This document shows, one piece after another, positions 1 through 11,089 of a stretch of DNA of 64,000 nucleotides (position 1 is its first letter; each line of letters starts with the position of its first letter). A program made the translations under genes and the position numbers. Origin of the DNA: Bostrychus sinensis (lineage: Eukaryota; Chordata; Actinopteri; Gobiiformes; Eleotridae); NCBI GenBank assembly GCA_020698575.1, contig CM036247.1, forward strand, positions 33,538,586 through 33,602,585, read 5' to 3'. The notes under the pieces are model-generated. The model ran no database searches, was not told where the DNA came from, and worked only from the letters and a program-made list of their open reading frames with translations.

Positions 1-160
1 AATATGAGAGTGAGTGGTTGTCTGTCTGTGTTTGTCTCTGTGCCAGCCCTGCGACAAGCTGGCCCCTTTCCAGGGTGTACCCCATCTAAGGCCCAAAGTT
101 ACTGGGATCCAGCCACCTGCGACCCCTAACGGGAATAAGCAGAAGAAAATGCATGAATAG
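1..160 (+). repeat. tRNA-derived SINE-like repeat, 3' part
   Basis: The words gtcagccctg-like, tccagggtgtaccc, aggccca and tgggat-ccagc recur at 20806-20960, 54290-54400 and 63110-63185, and in reverse at 51140-51240. This copy keeps only the 3' half and ends in an A-rich tail near 160. Confidence 0.7.
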
Positions 161-221
161 TTCCTGTGTTAATCCCCATTTTATCCCTTGGTTTAGGCTC
201 AAATTAGTCAATTAAAGATGG

Positions 222-834
222 TAGCCTGGGCAGCTAGCCCCTCCTACTTTCTTTTCAAAAGCAGGACAGTCTGGTTCCTCAGCCCCAGAGAGCTGTTTCC
301 ACTCAGTCGATTTGGACCCACCCCATCACAGACTCCTATCAAAAGAGATCAAAATGGCACCACCTTATACAGAGCAAAATGTATAACTTCTCTGACCTGA
401 TTAACAGTGTTTAGTGTTTTCCTTTGTCACCTGTTGGTTCTGCTGAAGTCTGCGTTGTTCAGTCCTCTGTGGGATGTTTTTCTTCAACTTGTTTCCATTT
501 TAACAACAGTAAAATCCTGTTGACATTCAACGTAACAACCATATTCAAACAAACTGACTTTCTCCACAATTCTTTGTACAAGTGGCCTCTGTTCAGAAAT
601 AAGGACAGATCTGCTCAGAATATAGCGTATTGTGGTGTGTTATGGCAAAGCCGGCAACAATCAGCCCTGTTTATTTGGGATACATTTCAGTGGTGCAGTG
701 GTTACATCCTACCCTTCGTTTCTTTGATTGGTTCCACCTCCTGTGATTGTTCCACCCATAGAAATGGAACTCAAACCATGAGACTAACTTCTTTGTACTG
801 AACAGGAAAAGAGTTTGTCTGGCTGTCCAGGCTA
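222..834 (+). mobile_element. TAGCCTGG-type non-autonomous DNA transposon, copy 1
   Basis: The element starts TAGCCTGGGCAGC and ends in the inverse of TAGCCTGGACAGC. It is flanked by a perfect 9-base direct repeat taaagatgg (213-221 and 835-843). Internal text (ctttcttttcaaaagcagga, ttgtttccattttaacaaca) recurs in at least five other places in the window. There is no coding capacity. A 9-base target duplication suggests a Mutator-like (MULE) affinity, but that is inference. Confidence 0.85.
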
Positions 835-843
835 TAAAGATGG

Positions 844-1543
844 ACTTGGAAAGTGTTTGAAAAGCCAAAATATTCTCTGAGGCCATACTTGTTCTGAAAA
901 TGTTTAGAATCACTGCTTCAGCCCATGTGGCATGTAAATCTTCTTTCCTCTGCATTTTGATGGTCAGTTTGAACTTCAGGATGTTTGTCTTGATTTAGAA
1001 CAGATGTACCTAATAATGGGGCCATTTATTGTACTTCAGCATTAGCTCAACTTTGTGTCATATTGCCAAAACTTAACTTCTGTTGGAACAAACAGACAAA
1101 ACTCCAGCTTAATGAAGATGATTGTAATGACTGTGGCACTTCCTGCTCTGTGCACTTCCTCCTGCTTTAGGTGTAAGTCTGAACACAGAGTGATGTGTGA
1201 TTAATGGGGCTCGGCAGGTCTGGAGGTAAAGGTGTCACGCTGTTTGAGAATCCAAGAGAACCCAGCGTGACAGAGATGTTGCTGCTGTAATCCATCATCA
1301 AGTCTTCCTGTCCCAGCATGCACCTCTTGCAATACCTGCACTTCTGTCTGCAGAGCACTTTGTGAAAAAAACACTATACGGCTCACTCTGTTAGATGCAC
1401 TTATAAACATGAAAACTTAAATACGTACATATAAGCCAGCTTGATTTTTGTTTTTTTTTACCAATGTTAGATTTAGAAGGGGGGAATGCACAATATAAAA
1501 AGTTGATAAAGGCTTAGAAAAATGAAATAGATGTCAGAATTTA
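844..1543. other. Intronic sequence, nothing recognised
   Basis: Unique-looking AT-rich intron. Short open frames on the minus strand (1167-1410) have no family resemblance. Confidence 0.5.
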
Positions 1544-1547
1544 TTAA

Positions 1548-2870
1548 TGGTCCCCTATTCTGCTAAATTGACTTTTCTGGAGCTTTTAACCATGTTATAT
1601 TGTTGTTTCCTTCACAAAAACAGACCTGGAGTAGTATTTAGTTCCAATCACACGTTTGAGTAATCCTGTATGCTGAGGTGGTGACCTTCTCAAGAGCTGA
1701 AAACGCTCGGTCTCACACCTCTACGTAGACACATGAAACCAGGATGGGCTCCTGCGTGTTTCTAAAGCCCATACACTGCCACCGGACTTGTTCTAATCAT
1801 TTCAGTGCTTGAATTACTATCATTATGAAGCACTCGCTCAGGTGGGCATGGCTTAGCAAGGACAGTGCCCTGCAAACTCTGGTGCACGTCTGCAACTCAT
1901 GTAGCACTTATGACAATAAAAGGGTTATGATTAGGGTTAGGAAAAGGGTTATGGTTAAGGTTAGCATTAGGAAAAGGGTTAGGATTAGTTTATTTTATTA
2001 GTACAAGTATGTGGCAGTAAAATAACATTTGTCACATTTTTCCTTTTATACTGTGCTGACAACACAACAATAAACCAACCCTAGCATTGCCCTTTAATCT
2101 GTTACAAAATAAACTCTATATTTATTATTTATTACTTGTTTATCCAAGAGAAATTGGCTTTAACATTCTTAGCATAGATATTAACAGGAGATGGTGTTTA
2201 TGTGCTCTGAGTGCGTGACACAGAAGCTCTACCCCTGGGCAAAAGGCCTGGTTTTTAGCTTGTCCCTATTTTTATGCACTTTCCATTAACCATCGTTGCC
2301 AGCAGGGGATGTTAGGCACCGTCTTCAAGCCTTCACTTCAAAGTCAAAGTAACAGCTCCCCAAAAGAAAATCCATGCTTAATCATTAGTTATAGTTATTG
2401 TTATAAAATCTGAAATACTAATGCAAAATGATTTCCAAAAGTCTGGAAAAGAAAACTAATTTAAGGCTCTGCTGGCTCGCCCACTTCACTCCACAGGCAG
2501 CTCATGCAAAGCCTTAACCCTTACACTCCCCTGTTTACATTTCTATACATTTTGCTTGACTTTTTAATTTATTTATTTATTTATTTTTTTAATACACTGT
2601 TCAAAATTCATAAAATGAAACTGGCATTTAAAGGAATAAAATCCTTAAAATGATTTAATGTTTGGTAGTTTTGAGCAGATTTGAAGTAGTTTAAGCAGAA
2701 AAATATATTGAAGTATGGTGATTTTATAGCAGTTTTATAGCATTTTTTATATGAGGGTCACAGTGCAAAATGTGAGGGGAGCACAATGGTTAAAGTAGCG
2801 GTGGAGCTAATAACGCCTTCCTCTGACTATGATCAAAACATGGTCAAAAGCTCAGGAAAATAGGGGCCCT
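1548..2870 (+). mobile_element. TTAA-flanked MITE (family E), interrupted
   Basis: TTAA lies at 1544-1547 and 2871-2874. The 5' half (to about 1853) and 3' half (from about 2270) match the uninterrupted copies at 8530-8955 and 24270-24720. About 400 bases of extra sequence between them include a telomere-like patch. The shared start is gtcccctattctgctaaat. piggyBac or Kolobok ancestry would fit the TTAA target. Confidence 0.65.
1919..1989 (+). repeat. Degenerate TTAGGG-like patch
   Basis: Several words such as agggttatgattagggttagg and ggttaaggttag form a degenerate telomere-like run inside the interrupted TTAA element. Confidence 0.6.
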
Positions 2871-3262
2871 TTAATGGTTATCGCCTCTTTGAGAACACAT
2901 ATACTATACCTCTGTTCAGATGGCTTCTGAGCTGGACTGTAATATATCTCTGTCTGCTTCAAGTGGAGTACAGTCTGGTCATGACCTCTGAGGTCACCTG
3001 AATGGGAGCAGAACTATACTAAGATCTATGGTGGAACAACTGTAGTAAGAAAGGCTCATTACATCATCTGCTCTGGGACTGTCCTGCTGATAAAACCTTC
3101 TGGTCAACCTTCTGTGCTGGAGAATGTTAGTTTTTCTATACTCCACAGGATACCCCGGAAAATGTGTGCCGAAATATATACTGTATATATAATAGCATTG
3201 TTTATTGCTTAGTGAAACAAACAGCATGTCTTTTTTCTTGTGTTTTTTTTTTTTTTCTTCAG

Positions 3263-3559
3263 GGAGGAGTAAGAAGAAGGACAAGTGTAAGAACACCCAG
3301 ATGTACCCTCTGAGTGAGACGCAGTACTGCCCCTGTGATAAGTACAACGCCCAGCCCGTGGGGAACTGGTCCGACTGCATCCTGCCCGAGGTGGGGCGAG
3401 CCGAGATGGGGAGAGCTGAAGCAGGGCGAGCCGAGGCCGGGGCAGTAGTCAAAGTTCAGGGGGAGATGAAGGAGTGCGGGCAGGGCTACCGCTACCAGGC
3501 CATGGTGTGTTACGACCAGGACAGCAGGCTGGTGGAGACGTCCCGCTGCAACAGTCACG
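3263..3559 (+). CDS. thsd7a: THSD7A exon a: TSR linker and first half of a TSR repeat
   Basis: The exon follows a long T-rich tract ending cttcag. It opens with two bases that complete a split codon and ends after the first base of a Gly codon at a gtcagt donor. It encodes about 98 residues: a basic KKKDKCKN linker, the YCPCDKYNAQPVGNWSDC segment, a repeat-expanded linker, then KECGQGYRYQAMVCYD and ETSRCNSHG. The Cys spacing and the CGQG motif are those of the atypical TSRs that alternate with canonical ones in THSD7A. Asn of NWSDC is an N-glycosylation sequon. The linker after ILPE carries three 15-base units (3394-3438) not present in the mammalian protein as I recall it. Antisense open frames over this exon are shadows. 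Confidence 0.95.
3394..3438 (+). repeat. In-frame 15-bp x 3 coding repeat in exon a
   Basis: Three consecutive 15-base units (3394-3408, 3409-3423, 3424-3438) each encode Gly-Arg-Ala-Glu followed by Met or Ala. The units differ by silent and Met/Ala changes, so the array is not brand new. It lengthens the linker between two conserved TSR segments without shifting the frame. Confidence 0.9.
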
Positions 3560-4590
3560 GTCAGTCTCTCATGATAAAAACTTTTTTATAGCTGTATAGC
3601 TTTAGTCTTGTCAAACATAGTTAGTATCTCACCTTGCACTAATGTCAGAGGACCCAGTTCACTAGTAATTTGTATTTCAGCTACACACAAGTTATAAGAT
3701 GCAGAGCTGTAGGCTGCGAACATAATTGTCTCATTCAACTATTGTGACTGTGTGAATGAAAATTCTGAGTTGCATTTGTGCAAGTGATTTAAAAATGTGC
3801 TGGTGTATTAATGAGCTCAATATAGATATACCTGCTGTGCACTATGGGGCCACTCTGCTTTACAGCAGCTCTCATATTGTAGTGTGATAGTTCAGTTGGA
3901 TCAAAGTTGTTGTCTGAGTGCAGCAGGATTGCAGAAGTATGAATTGCACAAAGCACAATGAAATCCACAAACGAGCAGTAGGCCATAAGGCACAGGCTGC
4001 ACCAAAAGACTACACTTCCTTCATGTTTGAGAGATCCAGTGTAAGATGGTCCAGTCACAAGTGCACCTCAGCTTCTGTCCATTGCCTTGAACCAGCAGCC
4101 AAGGTAGCAGCTCATTATGTGATTGTCTACTAACTGTACCTGCCAACCACTTCCTTCCTAACAAAATGTTATCTTTTATATTGAATAATGTAGTTAATGC
4201 TGTACTAATGAGTAGTATGTTCATGTTCATGTTATGTTCATGCTAAGGAGTTTTTGAGGGATTTTTGCAGAGCTCAGATTGGGCCCAAAAAAATCTATCA
4301 AGCTCAAGTGTCTCATTGGCTGATTAAAAGGAGGCGAAACTGCTACAAATTTTATAACAGGCCTATTATATTTTGTTATATTGTTATATTATATTTGTTA
4401 TATTTAGTTTTAAAGGTTTTGTTTTGGTTTGGTTTTTACACATTTTGATGATTATTTTGAGTTAGATTTCTTATGGTAAATAATTTTATTATTATTATTA
4501 TTTTTAAATTATGAACCAGCTCAGGTTACTGTGGGTAGGCTGACGTCCTGCCATGATTCGACTCATGTAAGCTCTGACAGCTACCGTTCA
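3560..4590. other. Intron start, nothing recognised
   Basis: Low-complexity (TTGTTATA)-like text occurs at 4366-4405 and repeated ttcatg words near 4220. No gene-like signal is seen. Confidence 0.5.
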
Positions 4591-4659
4591 TCAGCTAACA
4601 ACAGCACATGCTGCTGGTCTCTGTGGTTGGTCTGTACCCAGAGACATCAGTGAAAACGC

Positions 4660-5150
4660 CTACACTGCCCCCAGTGGTTGTCAGTGGAACAGGATTTCCT
4701 TTGAATGAATCCAAAGCTGTTTCAAAACACGGAACGAATGTCTCAAAATGATCCGCAAGCACAGAAGTGATGAATTTGAAGGGCTGAATGCGCACATAGG
4801 GGAATCCACAAATGCATAATCAACTATTTACACGCAAAATGCAGATTTATTAATGAAAAACACAAATCATTTTGAAATAATTACAACAGCTATATTTGCA
4901 AATTACAGTACAGCTGCATACCCCCAGTGGTCGTCATTGGAACAGGATTTATTTTGTGAATAAATCTTGCTTTCTCAAAATGTGGGACAAATGTCTCAAA
5001 AAGATCCAAATGTGCAGAGGTGATGAATGCACAAATGGAGCGGTCCACAAATGCAGATTGGACTATTCACATGCAAAACTGCAGATTTATAAATGACAAA
5101 CATGATTGATTTGTGAAATAATTGCAAATAATATATTTGCAAATTAGAAT
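4660..5150 (+). repeat. Tandem direct duplication, about 255-bp units
   Basis: The segments starting near 4663 and 4919 both read cccccagtggt-gtc-tggaacaggattt, followed by gtctcaaaa-gatcc and tgcagatttat-aatga-aaaca. They are two diverged copies of one roughly 255-base unit. Trailing ttgcatcaat words continue to about 5270. Confidence 0.75.
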
Positions 5151-5279
5151 TTATTTGCAAAAATTGCTGCATGCAAGTCACGAATTAGGCATTTTGAATA
5201 AATCATTCTAGTTGCATCAATACATTTATTGTTGCATCAGTTTATTTTAGATTTGCATCAATTCATTTTACTGAAACAA

Positions 5280-6470
5280 ATATAGCTCCATATATTTATT
5301 CATTAATTTGTATTTTAAAGGCATTTTTAAAGCAAAAAAATAAATAAAATGCAGGAGAATTAGCGTTTACAATAAAGTAGGTATAAAAAGTCTTTGTACT
5401 AATAAACACAGATGTTTTCTGTGAACACTTTTTGAAAAATGAACACATATGTGAGGGGTACTTATGGTATGACAAAAGACCCATTGGGTACACAAGACAA
5501 AAAAGGGACATAGTACATACAGTCTTCCCCATGAGACTTACAAACATACAAGTCACACACAATTTTTCTATATTTATCATTTGTTTTCCAAAATATTCAA
5601 ACTCCATCTGCTTCCATTCTGGTACCTACCTATGTTTTCCTATTCCACTTTACTTCACTTACCTCCACTGCAGAAATATCCAGCCAGTGTACTGTTGGCA
5701 CTGAAAGAAGAATAGTCCCTGTAAGAAAAGTGTTCCCCACATCCCCTGGAGAATGGAGCGGTGTGTTTACACAAACATATTCTATTAAATTTTTAAAATG
5801 TCATTTTCCGATGCAGTGAGCACCGCAAATGAAACTGCGTTCATCTCTGTCCTGTTGGTGCTGTGGCTCCAGTCTCTGAAGTGCTGTGTCTTACCTGAGC
5901 ACAAACAAAAAACTAACAATATGAGCTCTACAGGGAGGAGGAGGCACTTTTAATTTGCCATTTTACCCCCAAATGATATGATGCCATGTTATAAGCTCTG
6001 CTTATTATCATTGCTAATATTATCATCTTAAAGGGATGGGCTAGTGCTAGTGATAGGTAACTTGCCTACAGTGAGTAAATATTAGCAAATGTATTTACTA
6101 TAGCGGAAATTTAAAACATTACATTGTCAGTATTTAATAAATGGACGAGAGTAAATCCTGGAGTGTAGCAGTGAGGCTGGAGGTGAAGCTAATGCTAACT
6201 GTACTTCCTGCCAGATTTCTGTGCAGTATATTGTCCACGCTGTTCAACTGTACTGAGCCTACATTTTAACAAATGACTATATCACTTCACTAGTTTGACT
6301 TGTTTTAACATAATGTGAGGAATAAATGCGATGTTTGTTTCACGAAGCGAGATCCCTGCTGTGCCATCTAAAACTGGAAACAGCTGTTGCTAATAACCGC
6401 TAGCTTGTTTTGCAAAGAATATTGACACTTTGCATGTTTTCTCTTGTATTAAGAAAGTTTTTATCAGTCA
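5280..6470. other. Intronic sequence, nothing recognised
   Basis: AT-rich. Two overlapping open frames on opposite strands near 5296-5704 lack any family resemblance and have A/T-driven composition. Confidence 0.5.
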
Positions 6471-6475
6471 CAAGT

Positions 6476-6773
6476 AGGGCTGGTTACTGTTCAGATTTTT
6501 TTTAAACCAGTACTTACGCAATATCTGATTTTTGATATTAGTACGAGTGATAAGTTTTCTGATACCTATGGTGAGCTAATTCATCTTCTACGATCATAAA
6601 ACACAATAATATTGAATAAAACAATTTTTGGAGCAGATTTTTAGCTGTAAGTTAAAACCAGTAGTCTGTATGATTTTCTCTATGTTATAAAATACTTTTT
6701 GTGATAACAGTAGTATTATAACTTTTCTTTCCATACCACAAAGTTATCGTTTACCGGTAACCAGCCGTAATCA
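6476..6773 (+). mobile_element. Small MITE with GGCTGGTTAC inverted ends
   Basis: The left end tagggctggttactg pairs with the right end cggtaaccagccgta. About 300 bases, non-coding. No convincing target duplication was found. Confidence 0.6.
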
Positions 6774-6789
6774 TCAAGCCACCGGTAAC

Positions 6790-8140
6790 TTTGGCAAAAA
6801 AGGTGAGAACAAACAATAATGCAATTAAGGTATTAACATGCCGTAATGTGAATAAGATCAGAATGAGGCTTAAATTATTAAGGCTTATTCTGAATATGAC
6901 CTTAATCTACACACTCAATATCTCTGTGGCTTATTAATGTCTTGTTTTTTGTTTTAGTTTTTTTTTTTTTTTTTTTTTAAATCTTCTAATCATCATCTGC
7001 TCTTTTTTCATTAAGGGTCTCCACAGCAAAGCGGTCTTACAGTGATTACCACATACTTTTTACTGCAGCAGGCAATATGGGTGGTGTGTTTTATCCAGGG
7101 ACACAACCACTGCCCCTCTGGTTGGATGGTGAATGCTTAGCTCGCTGCAGCTCTGTTGTCCCTTGCATTATTACCTAATAATATGTCCAAAATACTGGAC
7201 TGTGCATAACTACATAGTCTGAATTCACTACAGTGGAGTTGGACTATTTTTTGTTTCTGCAACTTTGCAAATATGTTCAAAGAGAATCCAATAGATATTA
7301 TGTGAAGAGTTAAATGCTCATAGTATATAAGGAGCTCCTTATTTATTGCCATTTTATTGTCAAAACACTGAGGCTGCAGCCAGGGATCATTTCAGGTCTT
7401 CTTTCCTAAAACGCTCTATAAAAATGCATTGGTCCGGACGTTTGCCATAAATCTTTCCACATCGAATGCTGCGTACGCTAAAATAACTGCTGTTAAATAT
7501 TCATCTGAAGCTGTGTGTTGCTGTTTTTAAGGCGGCGACTCATTTTGAACTTCACACAGCCCCGTCCTCTCTCCGCCTCGCTCTGTCACCGGCGTTTGTC
7601 TGCTCCTTGTACGCTCTTATCTCAGATCCAGAATACTTCAAGCAGAAGATCAGCGGCTCGGGAAGCTGCTGGTGAAATTGCTGTGAAATAGAAGGCGGCA
7701 GTCGCTGGAATGATCCGTCAGAGTACAGGGCGAATATAAAGACGGCTGGTGAGTCACAGATCAGGGCTAATCATGGTGTGGGCGTGACAGGGAGGCTCCT
7801 CACTCGACGTGGATTTGGGATGAGGATATTTTGGAGTCTTTGTTTTGTCCTTAAGCGTCGCCAAGCTCTGAAATAAAAAACAAATGTTGCTTTAGGTGTA
7901 GAAACAGAAGTACATCCCCAGAGGCTTGGCAGGATACAAGAACATCTCTGAGATCTGATTAAAGCTTTATCCTCAGATCCAGTCCCACTGCTGCAGCTCC
8001 AAGTGTAATGTATCTGTGTGATGCGTTCAAAGACTTTGTATTATGTATCCATTTTTACATTACAGACGTGCACTTTCCTGTGTTTAGTTATTTTAGCTTT
8101 CCTCTTAAATCTTATTCTTATTTGTTACACCAATCATTTT
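6790..8140. other. Intronic sequence with a poly-T run and a GC-richer block
   Basis: A poly-T run lies at 6958-6979. From about 7530 to 7760 the text is GC-richer than its surroundings and has no repeat signature. It could be a conserved non-coding element, but that cannot be judged from one sequence. Confidence 0.4.
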
Positions 8141-8152
8141 AAACTTACACTG

Positions 8153-8463
8153 TAGGACTGCAACTAACGATTACTTTGATAATTGATTAATCGGTCGATG
8201 ATTTTTAGGATCAATCGATTAAGAATCAGATAGTGAAGTGTAAGTAAATGTGTCATGATACAGCATATATACTCAGAAAGATGTTTTTGTGTTCAACTGT
8301 TTCTGTGGGTTTACTCCTCTGTTTTGGTAATAAAACCACTTCTCTCACCATGTAACATGTTTCAGAGTCTATAAATACCCCAGTTAGCAATTAAACGATT
8401 AGTAAATTAGCTGACAATTATTTCAATAATTGATTAATTAATTAATTAGTTGTTGCAACCCTA
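8153..8463 (+). mobile_element. hAT-type MITE with perfect 8-bp target duplication
   Basis: Ends taggactgcaacta and the inverse of tagggttgcaac. The direct repeat ttacactg lies at 8145-8152 and 8464-8471. 311 bases, no open frame. The terminal words are a very common teleost pattern. Confidence 0.9.
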
Positions 8464-8529
8464 TTACACTGATATAAATGCTGACTTTTAGCAAGATTTA
8501 AAATTATTCAGATCAAGGATTAAAGTTGA

Positions 8530-8955
8530 ACATCCCTTATTCTGCTAAAATTAGTTTTTTGAGCTTTTAACCATGTTATAATCAAAAACATACCTGGAGT
8601 AGTATTTTGTTTCATTCACACATTTTTGAGTAATTCTGTATGCTGAGGTGTTGCCCTTCTCAAGAGCTGAAAACGCTTGGTCTCACAGCTCTCTGTAGAT
8701 ACGTGAACCAGGAAGTGTTCCTTCGCCTTTCTAAAGCCCATACACCGTCACCTGACTCATTCTGATCATTTTAGAGCATAAACTGCTGTCACTATGAAGC
8801 AGTCAGCTCATTTATCTATTTGACATGTTGCTAATAGCCAGGCTAAATAGTCATTTCATGCTCTGTCCAGTCTCCACCATTGCCAGCAGTAGGTTTCAGG
8901 CACCTAATCCAAGCGTTCTCTGCAAAGTCAAAGTAATAGCTCCCATGATATTTTT
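8530..8955 (+). mobile_element. TTAA-type MITE (family E), copy 2
   Basis: It matches 1548-1850 and 24270-24640 through ggagtagtat, gctgaggtg-tg-ccttctcaagagctgaaaacgc and ccagcag, ending near gtcaaagtaatagctccc. The end beyond that is truncated. Confidence 0.75.
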
Positions 8956-9234
8956 GTCAAAATGGAGATACAGGATACAGTACATCAAATGAAAGCTTAT
9001 GATGATCTCTCTTTGCTGCACCATTTTCCCAATAGAACTGTCAATCATTTTAGAGTTATTCACTAAACAGCAAACAGCTATTTCCGAACACAAGATTAAG
9101 CAGTGCCAAAGGCAAGTAACTGCATAAACATTATGCAATACTGCAATATCTGCAATACGTGAAAATGATAAACAGGCTTGACTTAAATTAGATATGTCCA
9201 GGACACAGCTATATCAGGAGATGGATATAATCAA

Positions 9235-9525
9235 TTTCCTAATGGTTCATTATATGCATTCATCTTTTTGTGTCCTGTAAGGGGTAGTGGAGCCTATCTC
9301 AGTCACCCGGGGCGATTAGGAGTCACCAGTTCACCTATGCATGTCTTTGGACAGTGAGAGAAAGCCAGAGTACCTGGAGAGAACCCACAGTAACACGAAC
9401 ATGCAGGACATCCAGACTCCACCCAGAGAGTTTGTGTGTGTTGGCCAGCCCCAGGATCGACCCCACAATCTCCTTGCTTAGAGGCGAGAGCACTAACCAC
9501 TCTGCCAAGGTGCCTCCCCAGTTCA
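9235..9525 (-). repeat. tRNA-derived SINE-like repeat, antisense
   Basis: Read on the minus strand it begins with an A-box-like TGGCAGAGTGG at about 9513-9503 and continues through a B-box-like segment and the gcatgtct-tggac block seen in the 51.1-51.5 kb copy. Confidence 0.75.
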
Positions 9526-9529
9526 GTAT

Positions 9530-10575
9530 ATCTGCAAAATGCAAAATAAAAATAGTAATGAGCACAAGAGGGACACTGCCCTGCCACTCCCTCTTTCTCT
9601 CTCTTCCCCGCTTTGTCTCACACATTGTCAGTTTTAATCTGAGCAGAAGAGGAGGGGTCCACGGTCCACTGCAGACACACTGCACTCTAAAACCATCACA
9701 GCATCTCCTCTCTCTCTCTCTCTGCCAGTACTGTACATAAACCAAGTGTTGTGTCTGATCGCTGCTCTGTGAGAACTAGTGAGTGTAATAAGAGGAAATA
9801 GTCTGCTGTGGATGGCTGCGCCGTCTTAATGAATCTGTCACTGAGCAGCTGACGTGCCACAGACAGCAGCCGTATGAAGATGATGAAACAGAATCAATGT
9901 CTGTATTAATGTTGTAGAAATGATTGTGGGACATTGCAACAGGGGGATTAATTGCCCAGACAAAATACCAGATTGTTTTCCTTAAACAGCAAATGAGAGC
10001 GCAGGGAATGGATCGACCAATCAGAGAGCTCCTTCAGATACAGTGGAAGGACACTTGGGTGAAATTTATGTCTCTCAATTGGTAATTTAAATAGTTAAGA
10101 ATCCTAAAAAAAAATAATAAAATAAAATAAAAAATAGAATGGCATGATAAAGGCCAGATTTAAAAAGCTCCTTAATGTTGTGTAAGGTGCTCATTTGTTA
10201 CCTCTGCTAAGGAGGTTATGTCTGTGTTGATTTGTTTGTTGGTTTATAAAAACAATGGCTAGATTTTGATATTTCCAGGAAAAGTCAGAAATGGGCCTAC
10301 TTCGATCCAGGATTAACACTCTGTGCCATTGCAGAATAGAACAGCTACAACAGTTTAGTTAATACTTAATTTATTCGTAATAATAAATAAATTGTTACTA
10401 AATAAGCCATAGTAATGTCGCTAATTTTAGTTGGCCTTAGCTTGTACAGAGGACAGCTTCCCCACCTAACGTTAAGGCAAAAACAGCTGAGTAGCAGTAG
10501 TAACGGAGCTGCAATAATCCAGTCTGTTTTATAAATTAACATCATAATTCATATTAAATAGAACTTTTACTTAAC
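9530..10575. other. Intronic sequence with a CT microsatellite
   Basis: CT/TC runs lie at 9591-9606 and 9705-9723. The overlapping open frames of both strands at 9335-9745 cover the SINE and these runs and are not genes. Confidence 0.5.
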
Positions 10576-10579
10576 CCTC

Positions 10580-11089
10580 AGGCCCCCCTGGCTATTGAAG
10601 ACCGTGAGTGCCATGCAAAAACAAATAAAGCTTTTATTAAAAGAGCTTTTAAAGGTTTATTTAGTAAATAGATTACTAAATACTTTTATTAAAAGAATTT
10701 TTAAAAGAGCATTTAATAAATGGATTACTAAATATTTTTATTAAAAGAAGAATTAATAGCATTATTCTTTAATCCGTTTAGGAAACCATTTTCTAAATGT
10801 ATTTACAAACCCTTTTCAGAAAAGCATTTGCAAAACATATTAGCTTCTCCGATTAGCCTGTCCTTTTAGCTTTTCTGTGGCGTTCCTGGTTCTCATGGCT
10901 AAAGTAAAGTTTAATAAAAACCAGAGAGATGTAACAAGCTCTCTAATCTATTTATTAAATGCTCTTTTTAAAACTCTTTTAATAGAAGCATTTAGTAATC
11001 TATTTATTAAATAAACTTTTAAAAACTCTTTTAATAAAAGCTTTATTCCTTTTCACATGGCACTCACGGTCCTCCATACCTGGCACCCT
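10580..11089. mobile_element. Fold-back (hairpin) element
   Basis: The left arm from about 10597 (accgtgagtgccatg...) and the right arm ending about 11076 are inverse copies over roughly 140 bases. They share aataaagcttttattaaaag and a tttatt-agtaaatagattactaaat block. Within each arm a ttttattaaaagag / tttaataaat unit of 50-60 bases repeats, so the arms are themselves tandem arrays. A loop of about 200 bases lies between them. Confidence 0.75.

Noticed and set aside
2994..3558. Minus-strand open frames of 152 and 99 codons over exon a
   Set aside because: They are antisense shadows of a conserved TSR exon. The plus-strand reading has splice borders and family residues.
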